A DNA stretch of 64,000 nucleotides from a bacterium (GTDB taxonomy: Bacteria > Bacillota > Clostridia > Lachnospirales > Lachnospiraceae). The stretch lies in NCBI GenBank assembly GCA_004562765.1, contig SFRL01000009.1, forward strand, positions 13,874 through 77,873, read 5' to 3'. The notes beneath the pieces are model-generated. The model was not told where the DNA came from and did not search any database. It saw nothing but the letters and a program-made list of their open reading frames with translations. Within the stretch, counting starts at the first letter, position 1; each line of letters begins with the position of its first letter. The translations under genes were made by a program, and so were the position numbers. This document shows positions 17,586 to 26,353 of this stretch, in pieces.

Positions 17586-19280
17586 CTACCCTATCAGCAC
17601 CTTTTTCCCCTCAAAGGCGAAACCGTAGCTTCGAATGTGATCTTTCGGGATACCGCGTGCGACCAGTTGCACGGCATACTGTTTTTCCTCGATCTGATCC
17701 AGCGCAGACTGCACGGTTTCTTTCAGCGTCGCCTCGTCCTCCGGATCATGTACCTTGAATTCCAGAATGATGGCATCGTCTGCCTGTGGATCCTTTGGCT
17801 CCAGCATCACATCATATCTGCCAAAGCCGCTTTCCCGGTTGGAAGTGATCACATATCTTCCCTGCAGTTCCACGATCAGTCCCAGCACGAACCCATGATA
17901 AAAGCGTTCCGGCTCCTCCCCGGAGGGTCTGTTTCCGGTGTCAAAATAACTGAAGATACCCAGTGACACACGGTTCATATAGGCGTTCATTGCCTTGACA
18001 TCATCCAACAGAAGTGCCTTGATAAAATCATTATAATCACTCTTTGCCTCTGAAAACCATCTGCGCACCATGCCCTGAAACATGCGCGCAACCTCATAGT
18101 TTGTGATTGTCAGCTCATACTCCGGCTCTTTCCCATATTCGATCAGTTCTTCTCTCTCATGGGACAAAACCTTCAGGTAACCGCTCGCAAGCAACAGGCT
18201 AAAGACTGCGTCTTCATTGTGATCCAACTGATCATACACAATCTGCTCATCAATCTCTGACCGGATGCTTTCTCCCCTGAGCAATGTTTCAAATTTTTCT
18301 TTGACCTTCCTGCTTCCTTCCCGAAGGAGCTTTCCTACCAGACTGTTGGAGCTGGTGTTCGCCCAATAGGTGGTAAAAACTCCTTTATCTAAAAAGTTCA
18401 GGATCGACCATGGATTATAGATATCCGCATGCGTTCCGAAAATAAATCCATCATACCACTGTTTGACTCGCTGTTTTTCCTCTGAACGTCCGCATTCATC
18501 CAATGCAGCAAATACTTCTTCCTCCGTAAAACCAAAGGAAGTCGCATATTTATCCGAAGTAGTTGTCACCACCTCCAGATTATTCAGATCAGAAAAGATG
18601 GACTCTTTGCTGACCCGTGTGATACCTGTCATAATGGCACGCTCCAACCACGGATTGGTCTTGAACGTCGAATTGAACAAACTGCGGGTAAAAGAGACGA
18701 GTTCATTCCAGAATCCATTCACATACGCTTCCTGCATAGGAGTATCGTATTCATCTAATAGAATAATGACTTTTTTGCCATAATAACGATATAAAAAATC
18801 TGAAAGCTGGTACAACGCAGAGGATGCCGTCACATCATCCATATCAAACGTCACACGGTCAAAATATGCTCTGTCCCTATCCGTCAACACATCACTGTCC
18901 AGCAAAAAAGAACATTTATTATAGGCATTTGTAATAATTTCACAGATTTTTCTCTTTGTCTGTTCGTAGTTGCTTTCCTTAATTCTGGCAAAGGACAGAC
19001 TGATCACCGGATAGGTTCCCTGTATTTCCCGGTACTTTTCATCCTCCCAGATGGACAGTCCCTCAAACAGATCCCCCCGATTTGCATATTCCACGGAGAA
19101 AAACTGCTCCGTCATGCTCATGTTCAGTGTCTTTCCAAAACGGCGCGGACGGGTGATCAGCGTCACATCGTCTCCGCTCTCCCACCACTCACGGATAAAA
19201 TCCGTTTTATCTACATAAAAACAGTTCCTTTCAATCAATGTATCAAATTGTTGGATTCCGATCGCTACGTTTCTTGCCAT
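17586..19280 (-). CDS. AAA-ATPase_like / PDDEXK_9 protein, copy 2
   Basis: 564 residues, same layout as copy 1: MARNVAIG start, RPRRFGKT P-loop, VIILLDEYDTP Walker B, and a nuclease-like C-terminus with GRYDVML and LEFKV. GGGAGG lies seven bases before the ATG at 19280. The gene starts inside the last codons of the response regulator gene (16-base overlap), so translation is likely coupled. That overlap also gives the regulator an unusual C-terminal tail, as if this gene had inserted at its 3' end. DNA identity to copy 1 is visibly high at 12880-13250 versus 18340-18680 and low just upstream of that, a mosaic pattern. Confidence 0.88.
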   Translation of the reverse strand: MARNVAIGIQQFDTLIERNCFYVDKTDFIREWWESGDDVTLITRPRRFGKTLNMSMTEQFFSVEYANRGDLFEGLSIWEDEKYREIQGTYPVISLSFARIKESNYEQTKRKICEIITNAYNKCSFLLDSDVLTDRDRAYFDRVTFDMDDVTASSALYQLSDFLYRYYGKKVIILLDEYDTPMQEAYVNGFWNELVSFTRSLFNSTFKTNPWLERAIMTGITRVSKESIFSDLNNLEVVTTTSDKYATSFGFTEEEVFAALDECGRSEEKQRVKQWYDGFIFGTHADIYNPWSILNFLDKGVFTTYWANTSSNSLVGKLLREGSRKVKEKFETLLRGESIRSEIDEQIVYDQLDHNEDAVFSLLLASGYLKVLSHEREELIEYGKEPEYELTITNYEVARMFQGMVRRWFSEAKSDYNDFIKALLLDDVKAMNAYMNRVSLGIFSYFDTGNRPSGEEPERFYHGFVLGLIVELQGRYVITSNRESGFGRYDVMLEPKDPQADDAIILEFKVHDPEDEATLKETVQSALDQIEEKQYAVQLVARGIPKDHIRSYGFAFEGKKVLIG

Positions 19281-20083
19281 GTGACACCTCCCAAAAAATC
19301 CGCTTTATTCGTATCTTCGATTCCTCCATGGGTCATCTCACTCCAGCTGTACTGTGCCATGTACTCGCCCTGGTAAAGATTGACCGCGTAGAACTTTCCC
19401 TCCAGCCAGTCGTAGTAATCACAGTCCACCTTTGCCCGGTCGATGCCAATCTTTCCCCTCTGTCTGATGATGACATCCGCACAGCCTGCATCCGAAAATG
19501 TATCCTTCAGATCCTTGATCAGGCTGCGGTAGTAGCTGGATGAATAGTTATCACCCCGCAGCAATGACATGAGCTCTCCGCCCCTACATAACGCGCCTTT
19601 GCGGTCGACCAGATATGCCAGCATTTCTTTCGTCAGATCATATTTAAACTTTAGAGGCTGACCGTCGATAAACACCTCAAAATTCCCAAAGGCCTGAACA
19701 TATACCCGGGTTTTTCTCTCGGGCTTTATGGGAAATCTTAAATTTTCCAACTCTATCTTTACCTTTTCTGCCGTGATCGGCTTCATCATGTAGCCGCTTA
19801 CGTGCATCTCAAGGGCATCTTTCATATAGTCTGTATAGCCTGTCGCAAAGATAATATTGGTACGGGGATTTATGTACTTTATTTCTTTTGCCAGTTCCAC
19901 ACCACTCATATTCCGCATCTGAATGTCCAGCAGTACAACCTCGCAGGGTGTACCTTGAAAAAACTCCAGCGCTTCCTTGGGCTTTTGAAAGCTGTATATG
20001 GTTGCGGAGGCTTCTGCCTTTTTCGCAGCGGAAACAAGTCCCTCCAGCGCGATCTCCTCATCATCTATTGCCAGTATATTCAT
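19265..20083 (-). CDS. Response regulator with SARP-like DNA-binding output domain
   Basis: 272 residues. Receiver domain about 1-120 with acidic DDEE, phosphoacceptor in VVLLDIQM and Lys in MKPIT. The output domain (about 127-235) starts VQAFGNFEVFIDGQPLKF and continues with a winged helix and VDCDYYDWLEG, the pattern of OmpR/SARP activators. The ATG overlaps the kinase stop by 4 bases (ATGA). It is presumably phosphorylated by the adjacent kinase. Its C-terminal tail after SWSEMTHGG is encoded in sequence shared with the start of the ATPase gene. Probable target: the direct repeats at 17447-17465. Confidence 0.88.
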   Translation of the reverse strand: MNILAIDDEEIALEGLVSAAKKAEASATIYSFQKPKEALEFFQGTPCEVVLLDIQMRNMSGVELAKEIKYINPRTNIIFATGYTDYMKDALEMHVSGYMMKPITAEKVKIELENLRFPIKPERKTRVYVQAFGNFEVFIDGQPLKFKYDLTKEMLAYLVDRKGALCRGGELMSLLRGDNYSSSYYRSLIKDLKDTFSDAGCADVIIRQRGKIGIDRAKVDCDYYDWLEGKFYAVNLYQGEYMAQYSWSEMTHGGIEDTNKADFLGGVTWQET

Positions 20084-21858
20084 GCATCTTTCTCCTTTGG
20101 AATACGGATCGTTGATGTGGTGCCTTTTCCCGGTTCACTCTGCACTTCCAGTGTGGCGTGACACATGAGATCAAGCCGCTGCCGCACATTCCGGATACCT
20201 ACATGGGTTCCCTCTCCGTTCGCTTCTGTTCCGGGAACAAAACCTACACCATCATCTGACACGATCACCTCATAGCAGTCCGGACAGTCCTTCACGGTAA
20301 GTATGACCGTTCCGCTGCCTTCCCCTTTCCGGCAAATTCCATGCTTTACCGCATTTTCCACAAGCGGCTGCACGGACAGGGCCGGCAGCAAAAAGTCTGT
20401 GCGCTCGATATGGTACACCACATGTAAGTCCTCGCCAAAACGAAGCTGCTCCAGTTTTAAGTATGTCTTTACGTGCTTTAATTCTTCCTCAAAGGAGATC
20501 AGTGTCGTGCGATCTACCACACTGAGACTCCGCTGAAGATAATCAGAGAAATCGCTGATCGCCTGCTGCGCCATCTCTACATCCTTCTCACACAGATGAT
20601 AGATGGAATTGAGCGAGTTATAGATAAAGTGCGGCTGTATCTGACGCATGGCAAGGCTCATCCGGTTTTCTTTCAGTTCTTTCTCCAGCTTTTTTGCGCG
20701 GATGGAGGCCTGATAGTTGACCGTCACCTGTCTGATCCCCCACAATAGCAGAAACACGAACAGCACGCCAAAGACTACCTTGATGCAGATACCGCTTCGC
20801 CACAGAGACAGCCGGGCATTCAAAAGCTCCGCGATCAATACCTCAAACAGTGCCGCAGCGCAGAGCAGCAGGAGGCGCTCATACTTCCTGCTGTTTTCCA
20901 TTTCCCTGATACACAGGACAAACAAGATCAGGCTGACAATCCCCTGCAAAACTGCCCAATAAATACCTGTGTCATAGATTCCCATTACTCCGGCAAGCGC
21001 GATCGCAATGAAAACAGCGTCTGCCAGCATCATCACATATCCTGCGATCTGCCCGATCTTCCTTCGTTTTTCCTGCAGCAGCTCCGTCATTCCTACTCCC
21101 AGCAGCCATGCAGCCAGCATCATGGCAACCTGCCTTACGGATGTATTGAACACCATCAGATCATTCCGCAGGCTAATGTCTGTTGTATCAAGATACATAT
21201 ACACGCCCATGAGCAGGGACATAACCCCCAGCTTGAGCAGCAGAGTGCTGTTCGGCAGATGCCATAGATGATAACCCACCGCTGTTCCTATCAGGGCGAT
21301 GGACGCCACTAAAATAAAAATGCAAAAGCTGCGATAGGGCATTTTTTCCTTCTCGTAGTATTCTTTTAAGATCGGCGTACCGGTCATATAGAGGGAGTCC
21401 AGCAGTTCATTGTATGCATCCCCGTTCCCATAGCTATGCGGATTGTGCAGATTTATTTCCACCAGATCATCCTCTTCCATGGCCGAAAGCATCCACTCCT
21501 GCCAGCCGGTTCCGCACATATCCGAGTTGATCTCATTGCTCATATCATACACATTCTCGCCATTCACCGACACATTCATGCCGATGTGATCCAGATAAAA
21601 ACAGATGCACACCCCTTCCGGCAGTTCCTGATCAAATCTGCCCCACAGCGACAGATCTCCGTCAAAGGCTGACAGGTCGGTATCTTCGCTCAACGCCTGC
21701 CACTCGCTACCATCCTGACTATATTCGCCCACAAAGTTCAGAGGCAGCGGCAACGCGCGAAAAGACTGTTGGCTCTGCTTGCAGACGATAAAAATAAAAA
21801 ATCCCGCAAAGAGGAACATGGCTATGTACAAGATCGCGTTTAATTTTGCTTTTTTCAA
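20080..21858 (-). CDS. Membrane sensor histidine kinase, 7TM / LytS-YehU type
   Basis: 592 residues from a TTG start at 21858, chosen because GGGGGG lies six bases upstream; an ATG at 21918 would place the start inside a hairpin with no ribosome site. One N-terminal helix, an extracellular domain (about 30-155, jelly-roll-like FYLDHIGMNVSVNGENVYD), then seven helices (about 175-380) as in 7TMR-DISM receptors. A short coiled coil leads to a His_kinase domain with IQPHFIYNSLNSIYHL and a HATPase with QPLVENAVKHG, DDGVGF and GIRNVRQRL. Paired with the response regulator downstream. The ligand is unknown. Confidence 0.9.
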   Translation of the reverse strand: MKKAKLNAILYIAMFLFAGFFIFIVCKQSQQSFRALPLPLNFVGEYSQDGSEWQALSEDTDLSAFDGDLSLWGRFDQELPEGVCICFYLDHIGMNVSVNGENVYDMSNEINSDMCGTGWQEWMLSAMEEDDLVEINLHNPHSYGNGDAYNELLDSLYMTGTPILKEYYEKEKMPYRSFCIFILVASIALIGTAVGYHLWHLPNSTLLLKLGVMSLLMGVYMYLDTTDISLRNDLMVFNTSVRQVAMMLAAWLLGVGMTELLQEKRRKIGQIAGYVMMLADAVFIAIALAGVMGIYDTGIYWAVLQGIVSLILFVLCIREMENSRKYERLLLLCAAALFEVLIAELLNARLSLWRSGICIKVVFGVLFVFLLLWGIRQVTVNYQASIRAKKLEKELKENRMSLAMRQIQPHFIYNSLNSIYHLCEKDVEMAQQAISDFSDYLQRSLSVVDRTTLISFEEELKHVKTYLKLEQLRFGEDLHVVYHIERTDFLLPALSVQPLVENAVKHGICRKGEGSGTVILTVKDCPDCYEVIVSDDGVGFVPGTEANGEGTHVGIRNVRQRLDLMCHATLEVQSEPGKGTTSTIRIPKEKDA

Positions 21859-21867
21859 TGTAATCCC

Positions 21868-21906
21868 CCCGAATATATATGATAAAAAAATCATAGCATA
21901 TTCGGG
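21868..21906 (-). promoter_or_regulatory. Hairpin covering the histidine kinase ribosome-binding site
   Basis: Minus-strand stem CCCGAATAT..TATGAT pairs with ATCATA.ATATTCGGG (15 pairs, small GC/T bulge) around an A/T loop. The 3' arm ends in the first three Gs of the GGGGGG ribosome site, so folding would partly hide it. It could also end the spoIIR transcript, but the T-tract is in the loop rather than after the stem. Confidence 0.55.
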
Positions 21907-21920
21907 ACGAAAATTCATTA

Positions 21921-22547
21921 TTAAAACTTCAAATATTTAAATTCCAACTTGTATTTGTGTTCCTTCAGCAATGCTTTGTACTCAGAGGGGCTGAGTACCT
22001 GTTCCAGTTCTTCTTTTGCCCCGTCCCCGGTGACATCGTAGCTCTCCGCGGAAAAGCATAGATTCGGATAGAGGACGCACCACCAGTTGTGTCCCTCTCC
22101 CTCTCCAATGATGATCTGCAATGCCCGGTAAGTACCCGCCGGGAATTCATAGTCTCCATACACCTTGTCGGGAAACTCCACGTCTGCCAGACGCACCTGT
22201 ACGGTCTCTGCTTCGCCGTCCTCTGCCAGCACCTGCTCCGCCAGTGCTTTGATCTGGTCTTTATTTTCTTCAATTATTTTTTCGCAGTCTGCTTTATCCT
22301 TCGCATTTGACAATTTCAGGTTCATCCATTCGCCCACAGCGTCCCGCACCAGCAGCTTTCGGCGCTGGTCATTTTCACTGTCACTCTTTGCGATCACATG
22401 AAAACGAAGCACTTTCGCCGAGATCGCCTCCACTGTCTGCTGCTTTGTATAATTTACCGCAAAGGAATAGCAGCCTGCCATCAGTATCAGTGTACATATC
22501 AGAAATAAGATCCGGTTGACCGCCGTCCTTGATAATTTGATCCGCAT
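21921..22547 (-). CDS. spoIIR: Stage II sporulation protein R
   Basis: 208-residue secreted signalling protein. In Bacillus it is made in the forespore and triggers SpoIIGA to process pro-sigma-E in the mother cell. An N-terminal hydrophobic signal segment (about 13-31) is followed by LRFHVIAKSDSENDQ and the hallmark IGEGEGHNWWCVLYPNLCF. GGGAGGAATGATCA precedes the ATG. It sits just downstream of gerC. Confidence 0.95.
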   Translation of the reverse strand: MRIKLSRTAVNRILFLICTLILMAGCYSFAVNYTKQQTVEAISAKVLRFHVIAKSDSENDQRRKLLVRDAVGEWMNLKLSNAKDKADCEKIIEENKDQIKALAEQVLAEDGEAETVQVRLADVEFPDKVYGDYEFPAGTYRALQIIIGEGEGHNWWCVLYPNLCFSAESYDVTGDGAKEELEQVLSPSEYKALLKEHKYKLEFKYLKF

Positions 22548-22592
22548 TGATCATTCCTCCCTGTCCGGTGCCCTTGATCCTGCACCTATGGG

Positions 22593-22622
22593 AATTGTAA
22601 CCATTGTTTTGTACGCTTATTC
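22593..22622 (-). promoter_or_regulatory. Possible forespore promoter of spoIIR
   Basis: Minus strand GAATA (22618-22622), 15 bases, GGTTACAATT (22593-22602), which fits the sigma-F -10 pattern GGnnAnAnTn; the -35 is imperfect. spoIIR is a sigma-F gene in Bacillus, which is the only other support. Confidence 0.35.
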
Positions 22623-23609
22623 CATCCACGTCAAATTTATCTGATATTCCGGTGCTACCGTCTGTCCGTCTGGGTTGATGTCAGGTGCCCACAGCTCTAC
22701 CCGCTTGATCTGTTCCCGCAGCACGCGTTCGCTCTCGCGCATGATCCGGTCTCGTTCCGTTGCAGGGATATTTACCCGGTTTTCGATCTCGCATTCCATG
22801 TCAAGGGTTACCTGCCAGATCTCATATTCTTTCACATAGGTACGGCGCACCCGGATATCTTCGAGACTGACGATCGTTCCGTCCGAAAGCCCCATCTGCA
22901 TTTTTTTCAGATCGCCGCGCAAAAACTGCAGCAGACGCGCATCGTCCACAGTCAGTGTCTCACCGGGAGTTCCCCGCACCAGCATGCGATAATGGTCCAC
23001 GGACGGCGGCGCATCGTCTGCAAGCACCGGGAGCAGCAATATTTTTTCATGGTTATTCCGCTCCTTGTACAGATCTCCCAGCGTCGGTACACTCGCCGTT
23101 TTTTCCTGCTCGTCACTCTCAGCCATAGCGCGCAGATAAGTGCCTGTCCTGCCACCGGTGCTCTCCTTCAGATCTTCCGGGGCAATGGAATGATCATCCA
23201 GCAGATACACCATTGTATTCCACGAAAAATGATGCTCCTTCATAAAATACGGGTAAAAGGATTCTAGAAATTCATCATCGTTCAGCAGCTTTTCCGATAA
23301 CAGGATCACCTGCATGTGGCTGTCATCCAGTCCCGCCGGCTGCGTGCGCCCAAACAGCGTAAATGCCTGCGGATATCCTGCTGCCGTCACACTTGCGTCC
23401 TCCTTGTGATACAGACTGCTGCCCTCCGTATCCATCTCCTCAAAGAAAAAGGAAAAATCGTATGCCCCTTCCTGATCTGTAGGAGTGATCGCCAACGCCA
23501 GCGGAAATGCCCGGTCTTCGATCTCCAGTTGTCCGCAGCCGGTTAAAAACACAACTATGACCAATAGAAACACCGTGAACCGTCTCTGATGTTTTCCTGT
23601 TGATCTCAT
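22617..23609 (-). CDS. Ger(x)C family spore germination lipoprotein (GerC subunit)
   Basis: C subunit of a nutrient germinant receptor in the spore inner membrane. The signal peptide ends in the lipobox FLTGC (Cys25). GQLEIEDRAFPLALAI and PTLGDLYKE match the family, and the C-terminal domain ends before LWAPDIN. I start it at ATG 23609 (AGGAGG ten bases upstream), which overlaps the gerB stop as ATGA; longer in-frame ATGs lie inside gerB. 330 residues, slightly short for the family. Confidence 0.9.
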   Translation of the reverse strand: MRSTGKHQRRFTVFLLVIVVFLTGCGQLEIEDRAFPLALAITPTDQEGAYDFSFFFEEMDTEGSSLYHKEDASVTAAGYPQAFTLFGRTQPAGLDDSHMQVILLSEKLLNDDEFLESFYPYFMKEHHFSWNTMVYLLDDHSIAPEDLKESTGGRTGTYLRAMAESDEQEKTASVPTLGDLYKERNNHEKILLLPVLADDAPPSVDHYRMLVRGTPGETLTVDDARLLQFLRGDLKKMQMGLSDGTIVSLEDIRVRRTYVKEYEIWQVTLDMECEIENRVNIPATERDRIMRESERVLREQIKRVELWAPDINPDGQTVAPEYQINLTWME

Positions 23610-24742
23610 CTGCTTGCGTCCTCCTTTGGAACTTGTTCTCTCCAAGGCTGTTTCTTGTTTCTCCATACTGACAGGATCCATGCCACCAGCAGGATCCCCA
23701 CCAGCACCGGCACCGCGATCCGCAGGTAGACACGTGAGAGCTGCGACGTGAAGCGTTCAGAGCGATACATGCATAATGCCAGCACATACACAAACACACC
23801 TGCCCCCGGCAACAGCCAACCGCTCTCCTTTTTCCTGCTGATCTTTTTCAGACACCAGACTGCGTAATAAAGCGCGTTTTCCACAAACGCGAACACGCTC
23901 ACCAGCCAGATCCCGCACAACAATGCATCCTGACGTTCCAAAAAACCGCCCGGCACCTTGACCAGTGCTGTCAGGGTCAGCACCGCCTCTTCCATCGTCG
24001 CCACCGTCGGTGCGCCAAAAATCCCTGTCAGAACCAGGAACAACGCCAGATTGACGCACACGCTAAAAACGAAACCCTGTTTAAGCACACGCGGCACATC
24101 CGCATGTTCTGACACACCTTCCGTAAACATGGGTAAAAACGCGCTGCTCATGAAAAACGCAAAAACAAGATAACTGTTTTTCATAAACGGTATACCTTCC
24201 GCACGAAAAACAGGCACCCACCGGTCCGGCTCCACATTGCGCACCGCAAGGAAAAACAGGAAGAAGATCGGCAGCAGCACAAACCAAAAAAGGATCTCAT
24301 ACATTCTGCCCCTGCTCTCAAGCCCCGCGCAAAGCCCGTAAACCGCCAGCAGGGCGATCACTGCCAGTACCAGCCACGCCGGTGTGTCCCGGATCAGATA
24401 CTGTCTTGTGATATCACATAAAAAACGCAGCCCATACGCCGCACCAAACAGCGCGGTCAGCAGATAGATGAACAAAATGGCTATTGTGAGCAGTTTTCCG
24501 AAATGCTCCAGCAGATACATGTAGTAATCCTGTTCTGCCTGCCGCATACGCCTGATCAGCACCAGCACCAACAGGAGCAGCCCGTAACCGGCCGCGCAAC
24601 CTGCTGCCAACGCAAAGAATCCATCCATACCGACTTCTTTTGCCAGCATCCCCGGCAGCAGTAATGTCGTCAATGCAAAAAAATCGTAGAAGATCAATCG
24701 CCCCAGCTGTCTGCCGGAAATTTTGTTATTTTCGATGTTCAT
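23606..24742 (-). CDS. GerB-type spore germination permease
   Basis: B subunit of the germinant receptor, an APC-superfamily-like integral membrane protein with about ten helices; in known receptors it binds the amino-acid germinant. Start ATG 24742 follows GGAGG by six bases; 378 residues. N-terminus KISGRQLGRLIFYDFFALTTLLLPG resembles GerB proteins. It overlaps gerA by 17 bases and gerC by 4, giving one translationally coupled operon. Confidence 0.9.
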   Translation of the reverse strand: MNIENNKISGRQLGRLIFYDFFALTTLLLPGMLAKEVGMDGFFALAAGCAAGYGLLLLVLVLIRRMRQAEQDYYMYLLEHFGKLLTIAILFIYLLTALFGAAYGLRFLCDITRQYLIRDTPAWLVLAVIALLAVYGLCAGLESRGRMYEILFWFVLLPIFFLFFLAVRNVEPDRWVPVFRAEGIPFMKNSYLVFAFFMSSAFLPMFTEGVSEHADVPRVLKQGFVFSVCVNLALFLVLTGIFGAPTVATMEEAVLTLTALVKVPGGFLERQDALLCGIWLVSVFAFVENALYYAVWCLKKISRKKESGWLLPGAGVFVYVLALCMYRSERFTSQLSRVYLRIAVPVLVGILLVAWILSVWRNKKQPWREQVPKEDASR

Positions 24743-26261
24743 GTGCATCCTCCTTGCCGTGACACGTCTGTTTCTGATCCCGCCACCGGAAACGGATACG
24801 GTTGCTCTCCTTCGCATACACCGGGCGTTTGCGCAGACAAAACAGCGGAAAACGGAAGATACTGTCCTTCAACTGCGCGCCGCCGTCCGCCTCGGATGAT
24901 GCAAAGGGCAAAAGATACGGCACGCCAAAGGAGCGAAGCCCCGACAGATGAATGAGGATCGCCAGCATCCCGGCCAGATATCCGAACAGCCCCAGCCATG
25001 CGCTTGCAAAGATCAGGAAAAATTTCAGCAGGCGGAATGCGTTTGCAAATTCCTCACTGGGAATAGCAAAGGAACACAGTGCCGTAAACGCCACCACGAT
25101 CACGACCACCGGACTGGCAAGTCCCGCGTCCACCGCAGCCGTGCCGATGATCAGTCCGCCGACAATGCCGATCGTATTCCCCATGGTTCCCGGCAGGCGC
25201 ACGCCCGCCTCCCGCAGCAGTTCAAAGCCCAGCTCCATCAGAAGCAGCTCCGCCAGGGAAGAAAACGGCACGCCCGCCCTTGCCTGCGCAAAGGTCAGCA
25301 GCAGGTTTGTCGGCAGCAGGCTGGTGTGAAAGTTGATGACTGCCAGATAAAGTCCCGGCAGAGAAAGCGCAAAAAATGCCGCCAGATAGCGGATCACACG
25401 CTCCAGACTGGCGATCTCAAAGCGGTTATAATAGTCGTCACTGGTCTGTAAAAAAGAGTTATAATCCGTCGGCAGGATCAATACCAACGGAGAGTTGTCG
25501 CACAGGAGCACGATCCGTCCTTCTAAAAGTGCGTGCACCGCCCGGTCCGGTCGCTCCGTCGTCTGAAACTGCGGAAACGGAGAGCCCCAGTGCCGTTCTG
25601 CCAGTTGCTCGATCATTCCGCTGTCCAGGATGCCGTCGATCTCAAAGGAATCCAGTCTGCGCCGGATCTCCTCCAGTACTTCCTTTCGCGCGATCCCCTC
25701 CATGTACATGATGTTCACCAGCGTATCCGTGCGCCGTCCTGCCCGCGCCTCCACATTTTTCAATTCCGTGGCCCGCAGCCGTTTGCGGATCAATGCCGTA
25801 TTCGTCTTGACGGAATCCGAAAAGCCCTCATTGGAGCCACGGGTCACCTTTTCCGACTCCGCGCTCTGGACGCCCATTCCCGGATAGCCCTTGTCCGGGA
25901 GCTTGAGCACCTGATCCAGACCATCCACGAACAGGATCAGGTCCCCGGTCAAAAGTCCCTGCGCTGCCTCCTTCAGATCTGTATAAAGCGTGACATCCGT
26001 CATCCCTCTTCCGTTTTTTATGAGAAGATCTCGCACCTCTTCCCTGCTTTTGCCGGACAAGGTCTGGATGAGTCTGCCGATCTCCGAGGAACCGTAGCTG
26101 GCCGGTGCCGCCACCACCTCGATATAGGCCACCATGCAGCGCAGCGGTTCCTCTGTTCCAAGCTGCATATCCACCATTTTGATATCCGCACAATCCGCAA
26201 ATATCTGCGAAAAAACGTGTTTATTATGTTCCAGATCCGCTGTCACTGTATATCGGCTCAT
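24726..26261 (-). CDS. GerA-type spore germination protein
   Basis: A subunit of the germinant receptor. Soluble N-terminal domain (about 1-270, with LFVDGLDQVLKL, GSNEGFSDSVKTN and ALLEGRIVLLCDNSP), then about five membrane helices (LPGLYLAVINFHTSLLPT, PGTMGNTIGIVGGLIIG, IPSEEFANAFRLLKF). 511 residues. Start at ATG 26261 has CAGGAGATATTTT upstream. First gene of the gerA-gerB-gerC(-spoIIR) cluster, with a sigma-G-like promoter at 26322-26350. Confidence 0.93.
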   Translation of the reverse strand: MSRYTVTADLEHNKHVFSQIFADCADIKMVDMQLGTEEPLRCMVAYIEVVAAPASYGSSEIGRLIQTLSGKSREEVRDLLIKNGRGMTDVTLYTDLKEAAQGLLTGDLILFVDGLDQVLKLPDKGYPGMGVQSAESEKVTRGSNEGFSDSVKTNTALIRKRLRATELKNVEARAGRRTDTLVNIMYMEGIARKEVLEEIRRRLDSFEIDGILDSGMIEQLAERHWGSPFPQFQTTERPDRAVHALLEGRIVLLCDNSPLVLILPTDYNSFLQTSDDYYNRFEIASLERVIRYLAAFFALSLPGLYLAVINFHTSLLPTNLLLTFAQARAGVPFSSLAELLLMELGFELLREAGVRLPGTMGNTIGIVGGLIIGTAAVDAGLASPVVVIVVAFTALCSFAIPSEEFANAFRLLKFFLIFASAWLGLFGYLAGMLAILIHLSGLRSFGVPYLLPFASSEADGGAQLKDSIFRFPLFCLRKRPVYAKESNRIRFRWRDQKQTCHGKEDAHEHRK

Positions 26262-26280
26262 AAAATATCTCCTGCTTTTG

Positions 26281-26330
26281 CACATAATAAAAAAGAATAG
26301 GACTCTTGTCCTATCCTTTTTTATTATGTG
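26281..26330. terminator. Strong intrinsic terminator between gntR and gerA
   Basis: A 23-pair palindrome with one mismatch: CACATAATAAAAAAG, A.C, ATAGGAC around a 4-base loop. It ends the ispE-gntR transcript. Because the gerA promoter overlaps its upstream arm, gerA transcripts would still contain the 7-bp core stem followed by a T-tract. Confidence 0.85.
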
Positions 26331-26350
26331 CTATATTCATTTCATTATTC
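26322..26350 (-). promoter_or_regulatory. Sigma-G-like promoter of the ger operon
   Basis: Minus strand GAATA (26346-26350), 17 bases, CATAATA (26322-26328), matching the Bacillus forespore consensus GHATR / CATWHTA. It starts 3 bases beyond the gntR stop codon and about 70 bases before gerA. Germination receptor operons are known sigma-G targets. Confidence 0.6.
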
Positions 26351-26353
26351 GCC

